Program-made: the position numbers and the translations under genes | Notes under the pieces: generated by a model | What the model was told of the DNA's origin: nothing | The model's database searches: none | Seen by the model: the letters and a program-made list of their open reading frames with translations, nothing else | Part shown: in pieces, positions 58,797 to 64,000 of the stretch | How positions within the stretch are numbered: position 1 is the stretch's first letter | Layout: each line of letters starts with the position of its first letter | NCBI GenBank assembly: GCA_028673005.1 | Contig: CM054116.1 | Location: 78,380,572 to 78,444,571, forward strand | Origin: Tanypteryx hageni | Taxonomy: Eukaryota; Arthropoda; Insecta; Odonata; Petaluridae | Direction of reading: 5' to 3' | DNA length: 64,000 bases

Positions 58797-60149
58797 CATA
58801 AAACCTAAGGTACTTCTAGATATACCACGGACCTGAAATTCGGCAGGATGATAGGTTATTAGATACAACCAACCAGAAAAATCGAAAATTCCAATTTTTT
58901 TAATTTTTTTAGTAGGGTATTTTTTACCCCAATGTTCCATTTTGATACTCCATAAGAAAAACATGGAAATCTGTGTAGAGTTTCATAAATTTGCATTTTT
59001 AAATTAGTTATAATTCAGATAGAAACTCGGGACGAAAATAATCCTATAGCTAAAAGAATTGTTTCTTATTTTTGAAGACTAAATTCAAATCGGTGCCGAA
59101 TTGACGAAGAAATATGTTTTTAATCGGAAAAAAGCAGATGCTCAACAATAAAGAACTTCAGCTACCATAGCAACCAGGACAGTGCTTTTCAATGGGAATT
59201 GCCAATCCATATTATAATAGCATCGCTTTAATGCTTTTTAATAGGGAAATTCTTATTGTCCCATTGATTTCAACCAAAGACGAATACATATGATGACGTC
59301 ATAATTTTAAAACGCCATATATTTTATTAAATAAAAGAACGTTGATTTAAAACTACGGCGTAAACTTATAAAGACGTCAAATCCAAAAACAGGAAATATT
59401 AGAGAATTGTGGTAATGTCGTGTTGGAGCTGAAATGTTTAAGTTATTTAGAGCTTAGTGCACATACCCAAATAAACATTTTAAAATCTCGATGAATATCT
59501 TGTTTCAGCCTTTAATTTTTTTTAAATTTATACAAATAGATAAATATTATTTCACTTCTAGATAAGCTACAACTTTAAAATTTGGCAGAAATGTGTGGTT
59601 TTTGTACCCTACAGTGGAAAAAGTATAATATTCTTAAAATTGCAAAGTTTAGGGATTGTTTTACTCTATTGTTGTTACATAAGGAAAGAACGAAAATCAG
59701 TGCAGAGGTCAAATCTTTAGAATTAAAAAAATATTTCCATCGATGAAATATCTCTCTGAAAAAATAATATTTTTTCAAGGTGAGATGAAATTCTTGCAGA
59801 ATGTAAGCACCCTTTACTAACATATATATGTTTTGGACCTCGTCTAATCTGAAATAATCCAAAGCAGCTTGCAGGATTCTAGCTACCTCGCCTGAGACAA
59901 TCATCGCGTAAGAGAGTGATTTAGTCACCTCGGCCACCAGATCTACGCGTTAGCGCTGCGATAAATGTTAATTTGAATTCGCGTTGGAAGATAGATATAT
60001 AGTATTAGTGGCATTTTTCATAGTTATTTCTTTTTTAATTTGTTTTCTTTTTAGTTGTTTATTTTTATATTGTCATTATTTTGGCAACAGTTATCACATT
60101 ATTTGTACTATATAACCTTAGCTTTCCTTTTAAGTATTTATATTGTTAA

Positions 60150-61075
60150 ATACATATCGGTAGAGGAGTAAGACAAGGCTGCTGCCTATCGCCAACCCTA
60201 TTCAATATATATGGAGAAAGTCTAATACAAGAAGCTTTAGAAGGCACAGGGGATTTCAAAATTGGAGGAAGGATTATAAGAACAGTGAAATACGCAGATG
60301 ATCAAGTACTTATAGCAAGAAAGGAAGAGGAGCTACAAAAAATGATAAATAGACTAGTGATAACTGGTAAAAAATACGGTATGGAAATAAATACAGAAAA
60401 ATCCAAGGTCATTCGAATATCGGGTAAAGAAGAGAATCTGAACATAACTATTGGGGGAAAGCCATTAGAACAAGTTTCAGAATATAAATACCTTGGAAGT
60501 ATCGTAACACGAGAGGCAAAATGTACGGATGAGATCAAAACTAGAATAGGAAAAGCAAAAGCGGCTTTCAGGAGAAAGAAACAACTACTTACAGGGAATA
60601 TAAGGGAAGATATCAGCAAGAAGTTGATAAAATGCTACGTATGGAGTATAGCATTGTATGGGGCAGAAACATGGACGCTAAGGAAAAATGACATCAAATA
60701 CTTGGAAAGCTTTGAAATGTGGACTTGGAGGAGAATGCTGAAGATAAAATGGACAGATAGGATGAAAAACGATGAAGTGCTACGAAGAATAGGAGAGAAG
60801 CGAATGATTATACAGACTATCAGAAAGAGGAAGGCTAACTGGGTTGGACATTACCTGAGGAGAGAGAGTATGATTAAAGACGTGTTAGAAGGAAAACTAG
60901 ATGGGAAAAGGGAAAGAGGTAGGAAAAGGTTTCAGCTGATAGACGATTTGAAAGGGAAAGAGAGTTATCAAGATATAAAGAGGACAGCGGAAAATAGGAG
61001 TATATGGAGAACCAGGTTTAACCAAGAATAATCACGGACCTGTCTACGGACAGACTACCTATGATGATGATGATT
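60150..61075 (+). mobile_element. RTE-like LINE, intact-frame C-terminal reverse transcriptase with triplet tail
   Basis: The frame is open from about 60150 to the TAA at 61029-61031. It reads RGVRQGCCLSPTLFNIY (domain 4), KYADDQVLIA (catalytic YADD), MEINTEKSKV, YKYLGSIV, then the conserved C-terminal part LYGAETWTLRKND, FEMWTWRRMLKIKWTDR and RKANWVGHYLRRES. The 3' end finishes in an ATGATGATGATG tail. This motif order is that of RTE/BovB-type or closely related endonuclease-reverse transcriptases; the clade name is inferred. It is 5'-truncated, so the endonuclease and first catalytic Asp are absent. A second 3' fragment lies at 25419-25655. Confidence 0.85.
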
Positions 61076-61138
61076 GTTAAAGCGAATCTGAACAAATTAC
61101 AAGCGTACATCGCAGCAACGAGATTAAACAAACAATTG

Positions 61139-61455
61139 TCATTGTTCGTGGTGTAATAGAAGTCTCTTTATTTTAATGTGGATTTGTATTGATACCAGAA
61201 TTCCTACGGTTTTTGAAGGGATAATTTTGCTAATAATTGTAAGTTTTTATTTACCATAATTATTATTGATAGTAAGTTTTTATTTATCTTAAAAGTTTTT
61301 TATCCTTATCCATTTAAGGTTATTCTGAAAACTGTTTTCCCTATGAAAAGGTCACTGAAAACCTCGTTGGTGAGTTTCACTCCTACTAAAGCCGAATTAC
61401 TCGGAACTATATTTTCGTTGATTTTAAGCAATATGAATGGATAAGTCAGAATGTT
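61139..61455. repeat. Interspersed repeat R3, internally deleted copy
   Basis: It carries both ends of the 34485-35350 repeat (AATAGAAGTCTCTTTATTTT at the left, ATGAATGGATAAGTCAG at the right) but lacks most of the middle. It directly follows the RTE-like tail. Confidence 0.6.
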
Positions 61456-62705
61456 TCAGCGTTTGTAGAGGTCATCGAGAAACCTCCAGAGAAAATGAGA
61501 ACTCTTACCTAGATGGCATTGGTTCGACTCCAGAAATTCCGAATTTTGTGTTTTTCCCCATAAGAAAAACATTGCGCCATTTTGTAAATTAATTTCGTGC
61601 ACTTGCCGATAAGGTGGAGAAATTAAATTTGGAAAGTTGCTAGATGGCCGCAATACCTATTAGGATTGGCGTCGTTTTTGCTTACAGTGTCCTGGGTTCG
61701 ACTCCAGATGCCCCGGAATAACTCCCATAAGTTAGCATGGAGAAAAGGTATTCGGGTGTGTAGACCAAACTAAAAAGAAGAGGGAGCTGAAATTTTGCAA
61801 GATTATAGGATTTCGTCCAACACCAACTAAAAAAAATCGAAAATTTCAAAATTGCTATTTTGTGGGATTGTTTTTACCCCATTTGTACATTAAAGTTTTA
61901 TAATTTTTATCTCGGAAACGATAAGTCTTAGATACGAGCTTTTGAAAATATTATGTAGTCAATTCTATACAGAAAAAAATAAAGTAATGAAAAAGTTCAA
62001 TAATGTGGCCACTAAAAATTCGCAAATGTTTAAACAATTTTCTAAGGTTTATGTATTTCCGAATGTGTTGCGAAGCCGAAATTTTTTTAATGTAGAATTT
62101 GTAAAACAATGAAATAAGGATTATTGAAATTTTTTTATTTTAATTTGTTTGGCCGTAAACAATTTATAAAATTTTAATAATTAGATAAATGTTTAGGTAC
62201 TACGGGGCAAGCTAGAGAACTGAAAATTTTAAGTTAATTAGAGCATAGTACAAATGCACAAATAAATTTTTAAATATCTTCATGAAGTTGTTATTGCGGC
62301 CGTTAAAAATTTTTAAAATTTAAACAATTAGATAAATATAATTTCATTTCTAGATGTGCTATAACTATAAAATTTGGCAGATGTGACTGGCATTAGTACC
62401 CCACAATGGAAAAAGTATAATATTCTTAAAATTGCAAATTTTAGGGATTGTTTTACTCCAATATTTTTCCATATTGAAAGAACGAAAATCGGTGTAGAGG
62501 TGAAATATTTTGACTTAAAAAATATTTCTAATGTTGAAATATCTCTCTGAAAAATTAATTTTTTCCAATGTGAGATGAAATGCTTACAGAATACAAGCAC
62601 CTTTTACTAGTATCGTATATACGTAAGAAGCAGCTATTTATAATGATATACATAAACTATGCCAGTGCACATAAATAGCAAGGTCTGATATTCGCGGAAG
62701 ATACA

Positions 62706-63465
62706 TACATTTACATGATACCTGCAAATCAACTATTTAGCGAGGGAGTGCAGTGCACAAATGGTCCCTAGATTTCCTATGTTATCTTTTTCTATTATGT
62801 TCTCTTATCGTCCAAGAGAAAAACGATCCTCTATATCGCTCCGTTCTACAATCGATCTTGCGAATCTTATCTCCGCTGTCCTGCCTTCCCAGATACGTCG
62901 GGCTTCTGATAAGTCCTACTACCTCATTCGCTAGTCCCTCCGACATACATTTTTTCCAGCAGTTTAAATCTTGCCTACAGCCTGCGTTTCTCTAACGATG
63001 TCCATTTCAGATTTTCTATTAATGATGTTACGCTTTGTTTACTATCATAATTTCTCTTTACAAATCTAGCTGCCCTACGCTGAACCTTTTCCCTCTCGTT
63101 ATTGAGTCCCTTTTCGTAGGGATCCCACGCAGCTGACGGCATTTCGACCTGCGGTCGAACCAAGGATAAATAACATAGTTCTTTCACTTTTTCGGAGCTA
63201 CTTCGAACTATTCTTCTTATAAAGGCCAGCGTTTTGTTAGCGGCACCTGTCAATCGGCGAATGTGGGTGTTCCACGAGAGATCACGATAGATCGTGACTC
63301 CAAGACATTTAATCGAGCCTGAAACTGGAATCTCTCCTCCGTCCAACGAATAATTAACATCCAACGAGATACTCTTGGTTCTCCAGAAATTGATGACGCA
63401 GCTTTTCTTTTGATTGATCTCTAACTGCCATTCTTTACACCATTCAGAAATAGCTTCTAGGTCAT
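62706..63465 (-). mobile_element. CR1/L2-like LINE, reverse transcriptase C-terminal fragment
   Basis: The minus strand reads DLEAISEWCKEWQLEINQKK, KCLGVTIYRDLSWNTHI, LVRPQVEMPSAAWDPYEKG and KVQRRAARFVKRNYDSKQ, followed by the degenerate C-terminus and the family tail near 62706-62770. The frame is open over about 160 residues. It starts just after the catalytic FADD, so it is a 5'-truncated dead copy. Confidence 0.88.
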
Positions 63466-63514
63466 TTACCTTTGTGTACAAAGAAATCAATTCAGAAAAC
63501 TATTAAGCGATAAT

Positions 63515-63630
63515 GAAAGGGGACTTACACGCTCTTGCGAAGTGGTGTGGGGACTGGCAACTTGACTCCAATATAGATAAATGTGCGACCGTGAATTTCA
63601 TCCGTTACCCTTATAAAATTTTAGGGTAAA
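63515..63630 (+). pseudogene. Short LINE reverse transcriptase fragment, opposite strand
   Basis: The plus strand reads DLHALAKWCGDWQLDSNIDK then CATVNFIRYPYKILG, matching the post-YADD region of CR1/jockey-group LINEs (L-x-x-L-x-x-W-C-x-x-W-Q-L-x-x-N-x-x-K-C). It lies head to head with the minus-strand fragment and seems to be from a different subfamily. Confidence 0.6.
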
Positions 63631-64000
63631 AATTAAAAAATGTCAGCAGTGGCAGAAGTGCAACCTTTCGGCTCCCCACGAAAATAATTTTCGAGTTCCT
63701 TAATAGTCCGTTGTTTGTATAATAAATAAATGTAGATTGACCTGCGAACCTCCATCTATCAATAACTCACCCCTCCCTACCTACCCCCTTCTCGGTCGCG
63801 GACTCTGTGGTATTATAGTTCCGCTACCGTAAGTCAGTCACTACAAATACTGAGAATTTACACTCAGTAGCAACATGTACAGTAGGGAGAATGTCAAAAA
63901 CGTTGTAGCATCGGAAACCAGGGTTCAAGGGCATCGCATAAGTCCTTTTTCTAATCTATCCTATCGTTCAAGACTGCTGCGAAGTCTGGGACCCTTTGGA
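63631..64000. other. Window end, nothing recognised
   Basis: No exon or bounded repeat was identified. Confidence 0.5.

Larger units (their letters stand above)
58731..62643. mobile_element. 3.9-kb structure bounded by a 22-bp perfect inverted repeat, with repeated non-coding modules
   Basis: The 22 bases at 58731-58752 (starting TTATAAATAGCTGC) recur exactly inverted at 62622-62643. Inside, a module of about 370 bp at 59460-59830 is repeated at 62260-62620. Shorter segments around 58850-58930 and 61790-61890 are also related (AATCGAAAAT, then TTTTTACCCCA). An RTE-like LINE (60150-61075) and repeat R3 (61139-61455) lie in the middle as insertions. No transposase was found. The structure may be one non-autonomous element or two related solo elements in opposite flanking positions. 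Confidence 0.55.

Noticed and set aside
61640..61700. tRNA-like B-box (GGGTTCGACTCC)
   Set aside because: No cloverleaf could be built around it, and related TTCGACTCC segments at 61510 and 30585 belong to repeats.
62753..62995. Plus-strand open frame opposite the LINE at 62706-63465
   Set aside because: Antisense shadow of the reverse transcriptase C-terminus, as are the minus-strand frames opposite the copies at 41066, 45029 and 54960.
1..64000. CRISPR arrays, bacterial operons or phage genes
   Set aside because: There are no regularly spaced identical repeats with unique spacers, and gene structure is eukaryotic throughout.

Overview
This is an AT-rich eukaryotic nuclear window, almost certainly from an insect. 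Three intron-containing protein genes are visible: a ubiquitin-like/ribosomal protein S30 fusion gene, a Nus1 (Nogo-B-receptor type) gene, and a very long secreted protein with a single chitin-binding peritrophin-A domain of the kind found in insect cuticular proteins (CPAP1-like). GT-AG introns, no operons, tRNA-free intergenic DNA and many insect-type transposon families agree with this. I cannot name the order or species from the sequence alone.

Layout. 1-10 kb is transposon debris: a foldback element (227-731), an 88-bp tandem duplication, a pogo-like transposase fossil with a dead Tigger element beside or inside it, a LINE fossil and a hAT-type MITE with a perfect 8-bp target duplication. 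10.0-11.35 kb holds RpS30 (minus) and 11.69-15.15 kb holds Nus1 (plus). They are divergent across roughly 340 bp, with several MITEs in the last Nus1 intron. 15.3-33.3 kb is the chitin-binding gene (minus, convergent with Nus1). Its signal peptide is split between an exon at 33256-33289 and one at 24102-24148, separated by a 9.1 kb intron full of MITEs and a Helitron. From 33.3 to 64 kb I find no further host exon. This part alternates between GC/CpG-richer, probably single-copy blocks (about 35.9-36.8, 44.0-44.9, 47.3-48.2, 49.3-50.2, 52.4-53.4, 54.1-54.7 kb) and transposon relics.

Mobile DNA dominates. The main family is a CR1/L2-like non-LTR retrotransposon with a recurrent 3' tail and an ATGTAG-type microsatellite end. 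At least a dozen 5'-truncated pieces lie between 25.8 and 63.5 kb. Two pieces share the same disabling lesions and the same flank, so they look like a segmental duplication. An RTE-like LINE with a triplet tail lies inside a 3.9 kb structure bounded by a 22-bp perfect inverted repeat (58731-62643). Other structures of note are a 131-150 bp period tandem array (41.6-42.4 kb), a 962-bp Helitron between inverted arms built from a GGTAAATGT motif, and a 77-nt near-perfect hairpin at 52138-52214.

The three genes do not form a pathway. RpS30 serves ribosomes, Nus1 serves dolichol synthesis for N-glycosylation in the ER, and the chitin-binding protein is secreted, probably to cuticle or another chitinous matrix. 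All calls come from reading the sequence; no database search was run.
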